64,000 nucleotides of DNA. Source: Agelaius tricolor (lineage: Eukaryota; Chordata; Aves; Passeriformes; Icteridae). The DNA is taken from contig JALJCS010000007.1 in the NCBI GenBank assembly GCA_023055355.1, positions 282,001-346,000 of the forward strand. Reading direction: 5' to 3'. Both the position numbers and the translations under genes were made by a program. The notes under the pieces are model-generated. The model was not told where the DNA came from. It ran no database searches and saw only the letters and a program-made list of their open reading frames with translations. This document shows, one piece after another, positions 11,371 to 22,425 of the stretch (its first letter is position 1; every line of letters begins with the position of its first letter).

Positions 11371-13229
11371 AGCTCTCCCATCTTTCTTCTCCTTCTTTCT
11401 CCTTCTCTGCCTTCTCCTTCTTCCCCTTCCTCTCCCCTCCAACCTTTATCTCTTCCTTTTTCATTGCCCCTCCACCCTGCTCTCCAGCTGTGCTGACAGA
11501 TGTGCTGATAAATGCCCCACACTTTGCTCTCCAACTCCCCCACAAACATATCCTTACTGTGGCAGAGGCTCCTCAGGGTTTTTGTTTCAGAGCTGTTTTG
11601 GAGAACAGCAGCAGCCAGGAAACACGGACATCCAGGGATGAACTCTGGAAGTTTTCAGAATGGGAGCAGACTCAGAATCTTCTTAGAAGTCTCAATTTCA
11701 GAATCTCCTGTGAGGATGCTGCAAGCCAGGCCTCTCCACAGCAAAGCTCTCTTCTCCTGGTTGTTGTTCTGTAAATTTTTCGTGCAAGCTCCAGTTTAGG
11801 TCAGAGGTATTTGAGCAGAGCTCTCCCCTTCCCAGTGCCAGTGGGAGCTGCTCCCCAAGCTGAGCTCCTGGGGGCTGTTGGTGTCTCACCCTGGGCAGGG
11901 AGCCTGGGACACAGCGAGATAATGAGCACAACACAGAGCAGGCAGTGGCCTGGGAATCCTCCCCTCAGGAATCCTCCCTGCCCTCTTTCTGCTTTTTTAT
12001 GGAGCTGTTTCCGCATCATTTTTTTCTCTCCATTTTTTTCTCTCCAGCTACTGCACATGTGGAGCAGAACAGAAAGTTTGATCTGGGCTGGTGAAGTGCT
12101 CAGTGCCAGGCAAAACCAGGACAGTCCAGGGCTGGGATCCTGTCCTGGTGCCTTTGCAGCTTCATCCCTCCCAGGCAAACACTGCCTGCTGCTGCTTCTT
12201 CTCCACCGTGCTCCAGACTGGCCAAAAGGTGGTTTGAGACTAACAGAACTACAGCTCTGCCATTTGGAGAGTGAAATATTTACAGCTGGACGTGGCTCTC
12301 AGTGCTCTGGTCTGAGTGACAAGGTGGGGGATCAGTCACAGGTCTGGGAGGACTTTTCCAGCCCTGGTGGTTCTGTGATTCTGTTCTGTGATTTTGAGAC
12401 ACTTTGTTCTGTCTGTGGGAGCCAGGAGAACCATGAAGAGCCATGAAACCTCTGCCTGCCTGGTCAGACCCAGCCTCCAGCAGAGCAAGGAGGAGCTGGG
12501 CATGCTGTCATCTCCCACCTGAGGCTGTCCCTGGGGATCTGCTCCCATCCCTGAGGGGCACAGCCAGCACCAGCAGAGCTCAGAGGGAAGGCAGCAGCAC
12601 CATGTAGGCCTGACTGTCAGGAAGTTTAGCCATTCCTACAATGTTTTTGAACTCCTCTCTTTTTTTTGCAAGAGAGCTTCCAGCCCCAGCAAACCCCGCA
12701 GCTCATCCAGAGGCACACCTGGCTCATCCAGTCCTGCTCACCTGCAGCACACCCTGAAGATTTCAGGCAACTCCAACCTCATCTTTCTGCATCTTATAGA
12801 AACAAAAAAAGGCTTCCTCAAATCTTATGACCTTTCACAAGGAGTAGATGGATTTTATTGCAGATGCTGCACATACATGACACTCAATGCAGAACAATGA
12901 ATGGGACATTAATTAGACTTGGCACACTGGTAAGACTCAAAGGCTTCCAAAAGAGATGCACAAGCAGCTGTTTTCTCACTGGGGATGGGCACAGCACTCT
13001 GAACACATGGATGATGGCTGAGCACGTTTTTCAGAGGGGCTGAGAGTGCTCTGGGCCCCCCAACAAGGCCTAATGAGCAATGCTCTGTGCAAGGAAGGGA
13101 GGAAAGCACCATGCCAGGGCATAACATGAAAGCTCACAGCTCTGGGCTGGGGGACAGCACCCCAGTGGATCTGCAGCTCTTTCCTCTGGCAGTGACTGCA
13201 TGGATGGAGCACCAAGAGAGCAGTCCACC
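11371..13229. other. Gene-free interval with an old CR1 tail
   Basis: About 12260-12400 is a standard CR1 3' end in plus orientation (gctctggtctgagtgacaag followed by a gattctgtgattttgag tail). No coding region was identified in the rest. Confidence 0.55.
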
Positions 13230-13620
13230 AGCTCTGGCTGGGAAACCAGGCCAAGAGCTCTGAACAAGGAACCAGTCCCAAAGCTCTGACAGAGAGCCCA
13301 GTGCCAGGGGTCTGACAGACAGACAGACAGACAGCCCAGTCCCAGAGCTCTGAGAGAGAGCCCAGAGCCAGGGGTCTGACAGAGCCCAGAGCCAGAGCTC
13401 TGACAGACAGACAGACAGACAGCCCATCCCAGAGGTCTGACACACAGCCCAGTCCCAGGGGTCTGACAGACAGAGAGTCCATCCCAGAGCTCTGACACAC
13501 AGCCCATCCCAGAGCTCTGACAGACACACAGCCCATCCCAGAGCTCTGACAGACACACAGCCCATCCCAGAGCTCTGACAGACACACAGCCCAGCCCAAA
13601 GCTCTGACACACAGCGCAGT
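13230..13620 (+). repeat. Minisatellite, ~24-bp composite unit
   Basis: Repeats of cccagagctctgacagacacacag with embedded (gaca)n runs. It ends about 40 bp from the stop codon of the OR gene at 13659. All three minus frames stay open through it, which is a repeat artefact. Confidence 0.92.
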
Positions 13621-13658
13621 CCATCAGCACCTTCTGGCAGAACCTCTGGAGGAGGAAG

Positions 13659-14633
13659 CTACCAGTGAGAGCCCCGCTTTCTGCACAGGGCCCTGAGCAG
13701 AGCCTCCCGGATGTGGGTGGATTTGATGCTGTAGATGACAGGGTTGAGGGCAGGGGGGATGATGAGGTAGGTGTAGGCCACCAAGGTGTTCACCAGGGGA
13801 GGAACGTTCTTCCCGAAGCGATGGATCATGGACAGCCCGATCATGGGGATGAAGAACACGAGGACAGCACAGATGTGGGACACTAAGGTGTTCAGAGCCT
13901 TCAGGCACTCCTCCCTGGTGGTGAGGCTGACGACGGTTCTGAGGATGAGGATGTAGGACAGCACGATGAAGATGAAGTCCGTGCCCACCGTGGACAGGAG
14001 GATGATCATGCCGTAGAAGACGTTGACCTTTATGTCTGCGCAGGCCAGGTTCATGATGTCGGGGTGGAAGCAGAAGGAGTGGGACAGCTCGGTCCTGCCG
14101 CAGTAGGTCAGCCTCTTGAGCAGGAAGGGGATGGGCAGCAGCGAGAGCATGCCCCTGAGCACGATGGCCAGGCCTATCTTCAGCACGGTGCTCCTGGTGA
14201 GGATGGCCGGGTGCCGCAGCGGGTGCGAGATGGCCATGAAGCGGTCGAAGGCCATGGCCAGCAGCACGGAGGACTCGATGAAGGACAGGATGTGGATGAA
14301 GTACATCTGCGTGAGGCAGGCGTCGAAGCCGATGCGGCGCGCGCCGAACCAGAAGAGGCCCAGGGTGGTGGGCAGGGTGCACAGGGCCAGCCCCAGGTCC
14401 GTGAGGGCCAGCATGCACAGGAAATAGTACATGGGCTCGTGCAGGCTCGGGGTCCTCCTGACGATGAACAGGATCACGCAGTTCCCCAGCAGAGCAGAGA
14501 GGTACAGGGCACAGAAGGGGATGGAGATCCAGGGGTGAAGGGCCTCCAGGCCCGGGATGCCCATCATGAGGAAAGCTGAAGGCTGATAGAAGGAGCCATT
14601 GAATTCCCACGGGGTGCGTGAGTCATGCTCCAT
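13659..14633 (-). CDS. Class I olfactory receptor, family 51
   Basis: An intact single-exon odorant GPCR of 324 aa with ATG at 14633. Seen: an N-terminal glycosylation site (Asn12-Gly-Ser), GIPGLEALHPWISIPF before TM1 (the class I GIPGLE signature), PMYYFLCMLALTDLGL in TM2, MAFDRFMAISHPLRH after TM3 (DRF instead of DRY), SHSFCFHPDIMNLACAD in extracellular loop 2, SHICAVLVFFIPMIGLSMIH in TM6 and NPVIYSIKSTHI in TM7. The Gln of the OR51E2 pocket is Pro here, so its ligand is probably different. It resembles OR51G/OR51L-type receptors, but I cannot fix the subfamily. It shares orientation with the OR at 8492 and probably arose by local duplication. Confidence 0.9.
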   Translation of the reverse strand: MEHDSRTPWEFNGSFYQPSAFLMMGIPGLEALHPWISIPFCALYLSALLGNCVILFIVRRTPSLHEPMYYFLCMLALTDLGLALCTLPTTLGLFWFGARRIGFDACLTQMYFIHILSFIESSVLLAMAFDRFMAISHPLRHPAILTRSTVLKIGLAIVLRGMLSLLPIPFLLKRLTYCGRTELSHSFCFHPDIMNLACADIKVNVFYGMIILLSTVGTDFIFIVLSYILILRTVVSLTTREECLKALNTLVSHICAVLVFFIPMIGLSMIHRFGKNVPPLVNTLVAYTYLIIPPALNPVIYSIKSTHIREALLRALCRKRGSHW

Positions 14634-14789
14634 CCCAGCTCAGCTCTCACATGGCCTAGACCTAAAACAAACCAACACAAACCCCACACAGCTGGACTCT
14701 GTGCTGAGCAGAGGAGCTGCACATCCCTCAGCTGCCCACCAGCCTCTGCAGGGATCCCTGAGCTGGCTGGGAGCGGTGCCACACACAGC

Positions 14790-14985
14790 TCCTGCTCACC
14801 CATTAAACCCCAAACACACAGCTCCTGCTCATCCATTAAACCCCAAACAGACAGCTCCTGTTCATCCATTAAACCCCAAACACAGAGCTCCTGCACACCC
14901 ATTAAACCCCAAACACACAGCTCCTGTTCATCCATTAAACCCCAAACACAGAGCTGCACTTCTGTTCACCCATTAAACCCCAAAC
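14790..14985 (+). repeat. Minisatellite, 33-bp unit, six copies
   Basis: Copies of attaaaccccaaacacacag followed by ctcctgctcatcc, lying 150-350 bp upstream of the start codon of the OR gene ending at 14633. It may sit in its promoter or 5' untranslated region. Confidence 0.92.
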
Positions 14986-15640
14986 TGAAGGAAAAGGATG
15001 GATAGATTTTGTTGATAAGGAGGGGGAAAAAAAGAAATACTTGCAATGCTTCAGAATGAAAAGGAAAGCATTCCACTATTTCAGAGTCACCTCCAAATTC
15101 CAGGGTTTGAGATGCTCTGTGGAGTGAGCAAATGCCTTTTCCATGCTCATCCAACCACGGCCAAGCTGCTAAGCCAAGGCTGCTTTTTTATGCCAACTGA
15201 AGATCAAAGGGTGTGAAAATTGTGAAAGATTAACCCTGACACTTCTTATTTAGGAAATCAACACTGGAAACAAATGCAAAATTTGTTGGCACTGGCTGTG
15301 GCTGCCCAGAGAAGCTGCAGCTGCCCCATCCCTGCAAGTGTTCACTGCCAGATTGGAGCAGCTGGGCCAGTGGAAGGTCCCTGCCCGTGGCAGGGGTGGA
15401 ACAGGATGGTCTTTAATGCCCCTCCCTGCCTGAACCAGCCTGGGATTCCACGATTTCCAGCAGAACAGAGAACCAGCCACTCAGAGCCTCCTGCTCTCAG
15501 CTCAGAAGATGGTTCCCAGGGCAAGGTGGATTTTCAGAGGTACTCACAGCCAAGCCCTGCTCTTTTCACAGCCTTCCTCCCTGGTGGAGGGGAATAAATG
15601 AGCAAACCCCACACGGACACAGGCTCTGTGTGGGGCCTGG
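14986..15640. other. Gene-free interval
   Basis: No gene seen. A short CR1-like tail fragment lies near 15360-15470. Confidence 0.5.
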
Positions 15641-16239
15641 TGTAGGAGCATTGGGGGATAGGACAGCTGGGACGGATGGAGATGAGAGATCCCTGCAGCC
15701 AGGGCTGGAACTTGGGGTTCATTGCAAAGGGCCTGGGGACAGGGCCCTGCTGGAGCTGCCAGACACAGCTCAGAGCAGGCCTGAGAGAAGAGAGGGGGAG
15801 AGAGGGTGAGAGAGTAAAAAGGGGTAAGAGGGCGAGGTTCCCATTCCAATACAATAAATCTTCTTCTGTGTTGAATATTCTGATTCTCACTAACCAATCT
15901 AGTACAATATACAAATCCTATAGCATTTACATACAGCCTATAAGAATCATTACATTACCACACTGTGTTACATTTTAAACCCTACAAACTCCTCTTTGGC
16001 CCCCCTCTGCCAAGCTGCAGGGTCTGCTCTGACCCCTGGAGCTGTCTGCAAGCAGAGGGTGTTGTTCCATCAAAAGGGGATCACCTTCAGCCAGCTACAC
16101 CATTGTTTTCCAGTTGTTCAGTAACTGAGGGATCTCACAGCTTGCTTTCATTTCAATCTCGCTGATAGTTTCCATATTCTTACAATCTTTTGCCAGGCAA
16201 TCACATTTATAAGGCTTTCCTGTTTCATCTTCCCCAACC
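15641..16239. mobile_element. Solo LTR family B, copy 1
   Basis: A ~600-bp unit nearly collinear with 33323-33944. It begins TGTAGGAGCATTGGGG and ends shortly after a cttcccca word. A 5-bp match, cctgg, flanks it at 15636-15640 and 16240-16244, a weak duplication candidate. It contains an AATAAA word (in caatacaataaatc) on the plus strand, but the transcription direction is undecided. No retroviral gene is attached. Confidence 0.65.
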
Positions 16240-17504
16240 CCTGGGACGCCTGTTGGGAACAGGCAAGCACAAGGCAAAGCACAAGGCAAAGCCCAAGATG
16301 TTCCAGGCTCAGAGCCCTGGGAGGACCCTGGGAAAGTCTCTGGGGATGAACTGGAGGGGAGGAATGTGGGGGTGTTTTACACAGGGATCCAGAGCAGAGG
16401 GGATTGGCAGAGATCTGGCAGTGTCTGCTCCAGCTCAGCAGGATGTCAGTGACACAGGTGGGGTGGAGAATGCCCGGGAATGATCCAGGAAAGAGGCGAG
16501 TCCAGCCCTGAGAAGGGAAGGTTTGTTTGAAGGGATCCTCCTCCAAGGAGGCATCAAGGAGGCTGGACTGGGATCTTCAAGGATGGGAGGCAGCAGGTGG
16601 GAGCTGAAACGAGGGAGGTTTAGACTGGATGAAATGAGAAATGTTTCCCCATCAAGCACTGGAGCAGGCTGCCCAGAGGCTGCACATCTCCATGCACAGG
16701 AGTTTTCAGGACCCAGCTGGACAGAGCCATGAGATGTCCCAGCCATGAGGCAGATGTTGGGCCAGAGATCTCCAGAATGCTCTGCAACGTGAATGATCCA
16801 ATGAACCTCCGAGCCTTGGCACATCCTGCGTTTCCTGTGACAGTGCTGCAGAGGCTGGCAGGGTCCCTGAGCCCCTCAGTGACACAGTGACCCACTGGGT
16901 GGGTGGGGCAGAGCAGCAAATGTGCAAGACCAGCTAATTAATGCAAAAAACCGAGGTAATTAAACAAAAAAAATATTTGTGACTTCAGTGCTCCTGCACC
17001 TTCCACAGGATACAACAGTGTGCCTGGACTGTGAGCCAGAGGGTTTGCTGTAACACAGCTCATCTTTGATTACAGACAATTCTTCCATGACGTATTTATT
17101 AGGGTCCTAATATGATTTTCTTCATTAGATTCTCAGCTTGAGAGTCTAATGTGACAATAAATCCTGAAGCTTAGCAAGGACAGACATCTTCCTGCTCCAG
17201 GGAAAAGGCAGCACATAACTGATGGGACCTGGGGAAAACCCCCAATCTTTTGGCTTTCTGCAGGCAGGGCAGAGCCACGTGTTGGCATCAGAACCACCCT
17301 GCCCTGCAGCCCCACGTGCTGAAGGGACAATCTCAGCCCTTCCTCAGGGGAGCCTGGGCAGCACAGGGGGCTTGGGGCAGCTGCTGCATCCCCTGATGGC
17401 TCCACGGAGCCTGTGGAGGCACCACAGCAAACTGCCCACAGGTACCTCTGCTCCTCACTGCTGGCTCAGAGCTCCCCAAAGGCAAGAGCTGCCCCTTTCT
17501 GCCA
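16240..17504. other. Gene-free interval with a diverged CR1
   Basis: About 16550-16740 resembles an old CR1 3' end in plus orientation (gaggtttagactggat and gagcaggctgcccagagg phrases). No coding gene was recognised. Confidence 0.5.
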
Positions 17505-17690
17505 ATGCAGCAGCATCTGGAGGGTGGGCAGGCCCTGGCACAGGGTGCCCAGAGCAGCTGGGGCTGCCCCTGCATCCCTGGCAGTGCCCAAGGCCAGGCT
17601 GGGCACTGGGGACAGTGGGAGGTGTCCCTGCCATGGCAGGGGTGGCTCTGGGTGCGATTTAGGGTCCCTTTCTATCCAGACCATTCCACA
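17505..17690 (+). mobile_element. CR1 family 2 fragment
   Basis: Matches the 3' half of family 2, from gggtgggcaggccctggc through ccatggcaggggtggc, in plus orientation; the 5' part is missing. Confidence 0.8.
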
Positions 17691-19039
17691 GTCCTGTGAT
17701 CTGAGCACTGAATTAACTCAGCTGACTCCTGCAACTGGGGCCTGGGTTAAAAACCTAAAAAATCTGAGTGTGTGCAGGCCCGTGACCCCGAGCACAGCTT
17801 CTGGCAGGCATCCAGAACTCTCAAAGACACTGAGATTCAACAGTTCCTCAGGAATATGGAGGTGGAAAAAGAGACTCTTGGAGCACCAAGGAAAGAGGGG
17901 ACTGCTGAGAGCTCCCTGGGCCTGTAGGAGATGCTTCACTTATAAGAAAACCTTCACTCAAACCTGACTTTGTCCAACTCCCACCACAGTGTAGCAGTCA
18001 CTCAGAAACAGGATTTATTCACTCTGCTTCCCCCTGCACTGCTGGGGATTGTTTTGTGCCCCAACACGTTACAGATTTCACTCCCAGATGGTTTTACCCC
18101 TCCATGTCCCATGTGTGTGTCTGTAAGGGATTTGTATAAATACACACACATACAAGGTGTGAAATACATAAACAACCAGGCAGGCTTGTTCCTGTTGATG
18201 TGCATTTCAGTGTGTGCAGGTAACACACAGCTCAGCCCACAGCAGGCACGTGTCTGTCACACAATCACAGAGCCACAGAACCAGAAAAGATCTCCTGGCT
18301 GGCAGTCATGGCATGGCCACTGACCTTCCCTGTGCAGCCAAGCCCTGGGGAGCAGCCAAGCTCCCATTCCTGGAGGCTGCTGAGCTCAGGGCTGGTGTCA
18401 GCCCTGGCAGGTGGCTGCTGAGCCATCCACCACGGACAGGGGGTCCCTGCCCAGTGCTGAGGGGCTCCTGCCCCCCTGAATGCGCCCGGGCTGCCTGGGA
18501 GGAGAGGCCAGAGCCCCCATGGAGGGCGTGGTGCTCCTTCTCATGCCTTAAAGCCACCTCCTGATTTTTGCCTGTCTCTGACGCTCCCCAGCAACACGAA
18601 ATGCTGGTGTTTTATGTCAGTGAGGGCAGGAGCAGGGCCCTGGGAGCTGGGGCTGGCTGGGGCTCAGAGCTCTGCTGCTCCCCACAGAGGAGACCTTGCT
18701 GTTCTCACAGCCCAGGCAGCCAAGTGAGGCTCAGCCAGGGGAGCAGGATCAGGGCTGGAGTTTTGGAAAACCAAAAATCAACAGACTGGGGGACCCAATC
18801 AGCAAAAACCAAAAACCATCAGCAGGGGGACCCTGGGGATGCAGCTCCCAGAGAGCCCCATTGCCTGGTGACACTGGAGGCAGGACAGGGACCATGGATG
18901 GGGCCATTCCCACAGCTGAGATGGCCCCAGGAGTGGGAGAGCAGCTGGATCTGACACCAGGACACAGCCCATGGACACCAGCACGGCTCCACAGGAGATG
19001 GCAACAGCCCCTCCCTCCACACACGCCACCCACGGCCAC
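17691..19039. other. Gene-free interval
   Basis: No gene, RNA or obvious repeat except a short TA/CA-rich patch near 18135-18170. Confidence 0.45.
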
Positions 19040-19490
19040 CACGGGGACCAGCGAGTGACACTGGGGACACGGGGACCACCAGAGTGGCACTGGGGACATG
19101 GGCACCACCCAAGTGACACTGGGGATATGGGGACCAGCAAGTGACACTGGGGACATGGGAACCACCAGAGTGGCACTGGGGACATGGGCACCACCCGAGT
19201 GACACTGGGGACATGGGGACCACCCAAGTGACACTGGGGACATGGGGACCACCCGAGTGACACTGGGGACATGGGGACCACCCAAGTGACACTGGGGACA
19301 TGGGGACCAGTGGTGTCAGTGTGCCACCCAAGGGGCTCACGGAGCAGCAGTGGGGCACAGCTCCCACCTGTGTCACTGTGCCACCCAAAGGTCTCAGGGG
19401 CACAGCTGCCACCCGTGTCACTGTGCCATGGATGGGGCTCAGGGGCACAGCTGCCACCCGTGTCACTGTGCCACCAGAGGGGCTCAGGGA
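19040..19490 (+). repeat. Two adjoining minisatellites (~29 bp and longer unit)
   Basis: About nine copies of gtgacactggggacatgggg plus accacccaa run to about 19315. A second array with gtgtcactgtgccacc and gggctcaggggcacagctg phrases continues to about 19490. (tgtccc)n-like sequence follows near 19565-19625. Long minus-strand frames through these arrays are artefacts. Confidence 0.9.
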
Positions 19491-20469
19491 GGTGCCTGCA
19501 CTTACCAGAGGTGCTGGGATTCTCTCGGGCCAGTGCAGGCTCAGCCGTGTCAAGGAGCAGAGGGAGATCCTGTGCCCATGTCCATGTCTGTGCCCGTGCC
19601 CGTGTCCGTGTCCCTGTCCCTGTCCCCAGGGCAGCCCTTTTAACGCCGACTCTGCCCACTCAGCCGAGCCTGAGCCGCGCTCCCGTGCGCAAACAGCGGG
19701 AGGAGTGTGTGCAGCAAATGAGCATTTCCATTTATGCTGCTCTCCCAGCAGGCAGGATTTTCTCCTGATAGTTTTTGGTGACATGTTTATGGCTCCCGGT
19801 GATTTATGGCTGGCACTGCTGCAGCCACAGCGCTGGCAATACACATAATTTTTATTGGGAGGGTAAATCTGTGGTGGAAGTCATAAATTTTGCAAGAGGA
19901 GTGCTTGCAGCATTGCTCCGAGGGAATGACAGAGGGGAAGTTCTGGCTGTCTCCCCTTGACCAGTGAGACACCAAATGCTTAATTAAAATCAGAATATAT
20001 TGCACAATAAAAACAAACAGGATGTCATGAAGGCAAACACAGCCCCAGGTGTCCCCTGGGGTGGCCCAGGAGCCATTTGTGTCAAGATGTCTCGTGGCAA
20101 TAAGTTTATCTTTGCCCCCGCAGCTGTGGGGTGGAAACTGAATTTAACCTCTATTTCTGTGCCTGAACCAGGCCAGGGAGAGCAAATGGGTTTGTCTCAG
20201 GTGAGGTGTCTGCAGAAAATGCAGCCTCTGGCCCTAAATGCCACCTCTGTCAACCCATCTGTGCTGGGGCACTGCCCTCCGTGGACAGCAGGAAATTCAC
20301 AGAATCCCGGGATCAGTGAGACTGGAGAAGTGTCCAACACCACTGAGTCCAACCTGTGTCCAAACCCCACCTTGTCCCCAGCCCAGGGCACCGAGTGCCA
20401 GGTCCAGGACTCCCTTGGGTACCGCCAGGGATGGGGTCTTGTAAAGGTTTTCACATGGGAGGACAAGAG
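19491..20469. other. Gene-free interval
   Basis: Apart from the short (tgtccc)n patch and a CR1-like phrase at about 20295-20360, nothing is recognised. Confidence 0.5.
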
Positions 20470-20695
20470 GATCAGCCTCAGGCTGGGCCAGGGCAGGCTC
20501 AGCTTGGACAGCAGCAGCAATTTGCCCATGGCAAGGGAGCTCAGGCCTTGGCAGGGGCTGCCCAGGGAGCTTTGCAGTGCCCAGCCCTGCAGGTGTCCCC
20601 TGCAGGTGGCACTGAGTGCTCTGGGCTGGGGACAAGGTGCCCATGGGGCACAGCTGGCACTGCATGGGAATCCCAGGGATTTGGGATTCTGGGAT
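20470..20695 (+). mobile_element. CR1 family 1 copy, 5'-truncated
   Basis: Starts at ctcaggctgggcc and matches the family 1 core base for base over most of its length. It lacks the gctggcagggctgggcc stretch just before the tail. Confidence 0.85.
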
Positions 20696-22106
20696 TCCAT
20701 GACCAAGGCTCCAGCCCTTTTCCCTCCCTCCTCACATCCCTTCCCACACTCCTCTCAGCCCTGACCCCCTGAACTCTGCCCTGCAGACTCAGTTTATGGG
20801 CACTGGCTGAGCCTCAAAGCACAAACACTTCCAGCACCCGCTGCCAGTGCCAAGGGAGGCTGTGCCCACCCCAGCTGGCTCCTGGGAAAGCTCCTGGTGT
20901 TTTCCTAAAGATGGAAAACAGCTGAAAGCTGCTCACACCCTCCCTACACTCAGCAGTACCTCTGGGAAAGGGAGTTCAGCAGGAAACCACCAGAGTGGCT
21001 TGGTGGGAGCACAGCAGGGAGACACCTCTGTGGGAAGCTCGGTGTGGGCAATGCCTGAGCACAGAGCAGAGGAACTGCAGGATTTGGAGCTCATTGGGTA
21101 GGATCAAACAGTCTCACGCTGTGAAATGGGGTGATTAAAGCAAGCTGTGGCTGCCCCATGCCTGGCAGGGCTCCAGGCCAGGCTGGAGCATCCTGCCCTA
21201 GTGAAAGGTGCTCCTGCCCATGGCAGGGGCTGGAATGGATGGGCTTGAAGGTTCCTGTGCAGCCAAACCACCCTGGAGCTCTATTCCATTGAGTAAACTA
21301 AAGAACCTCCATCCTGCCATGCTGCCACCAAGAGTGGCTATTAATGGCCATTTGGGAAGGTCATTTTCAGCTTATCATTCCCTTGGCAGGTGTCCCAGCA
21401 TCTGGCAATCAATTCAGAGGTTTTCTGAGCAGAGCAGCACCTCAGCCACCCTGTTTCATAGAAAACAAAAAATCTCTCACCTGCAGACTTATCTGATCCT
21501 TCTGCACATCCTTTGGGATCCCACCACATCCAGCAGTGATGGGTTCCATAATTCCACTATAAGCTCATTTTAAAAACTACTTTTTTACTTGATCAAAATC
21601 ACAGAAATGTTTTCACTGGCAGTGACCTCAAATGCCAATTTATGAATATTCTTTAATATATATTTCTATATATTAAAGAAAATTTAATAAATAAATGTAA
21701 TTTAATAATTTTATTTAATATATAAATATATGTTTAATTTATATTTTTAATAATTTAATACTAAATACAATTTAATAATAAATAAATTCTTTATTATATC
21801 TTTCTATATATTCTATAATATGCTGACATTTTCAGAGTGTGTTCTCCCCTTCCTGGTTCACAGGGTGTGAGTGAAGCTGAATAATGATTCCACATGGATC
21901 ATCTCCTCCCCATTTTTTATCTTACAGACCCTTCCTGTGTTGCTTTATTGTCTCTGCTCAGGGCTGAAAATTCCTTTTCTGACAATCTTGATTTCTACAC
22001 GAGCATCCTTAGAGTGGTTGGGCTGATAGACTGAAATGTTGTGGGTCCCTTCCAACCAAATCTTCCCCTTCCCCTTCTCTTGCCTTCCCATTTTGTCACT
22101 GTGCAC
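20696..22106. other. Gene-free interval with AT-rich low-complexity DNA
   Basis: About 21640-21830 is a dense tat/aat low-complexity stretch. A CR1-like tail lies near 21170-21270 (plus). No gene seen. Confidence 0.55.
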
Positions 22107-22425
22107 AAGTCCCTGCCAGGAGGGCACAGCCGGGGGGGTCGGGCTCTGCTCCCAGGGCACAGGGACAGGAGCAGAGGGAACGGCCTCAGGCTGGGCCAGG
22201 GCAGGCTCAGCTTGGACAGCAGCAGCAATTTGCCCATGGCAAGGGAGCTCAGGCCTTGGCAGGGGCTGCCCAGGGAGCTTTGCAGTGCCCAGCCCTGCAG
22301 GTGTCCCCTGCAGGTGGCACTGAGTGCTCTGGGCTGGGGACAAGGTGCCCATGGGGCACAGCTGGCACCGCATGGGCTGGCAGGGCTGGGCCAGCCCCAG
22401 GGATTTGGGGATTCTGGGATTCATC
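22107..22425 (+). mobile_element. CR1 family 1 copy
   Basis: From tgcacaagtccctgccagg to the ggatttggggattctggga tail. Over more than 300 bp it appears to differ from the 6601-7012 copy at about one position in the core. Confidence 0.88.

Noticed and set aside
12976..13630. Long minus-strand frames with repeated Ser-Glu-Leu-Trp text
   Set aside because: Artefact of the 24-bp minisatellite; all three minus frames are open.
16095..16240. A ~48-codon minus frame shared with 33815-33955
   Set aside because: Shared because both lie in the same LTR family; too short and without recognised domain to call a retroviral gene.
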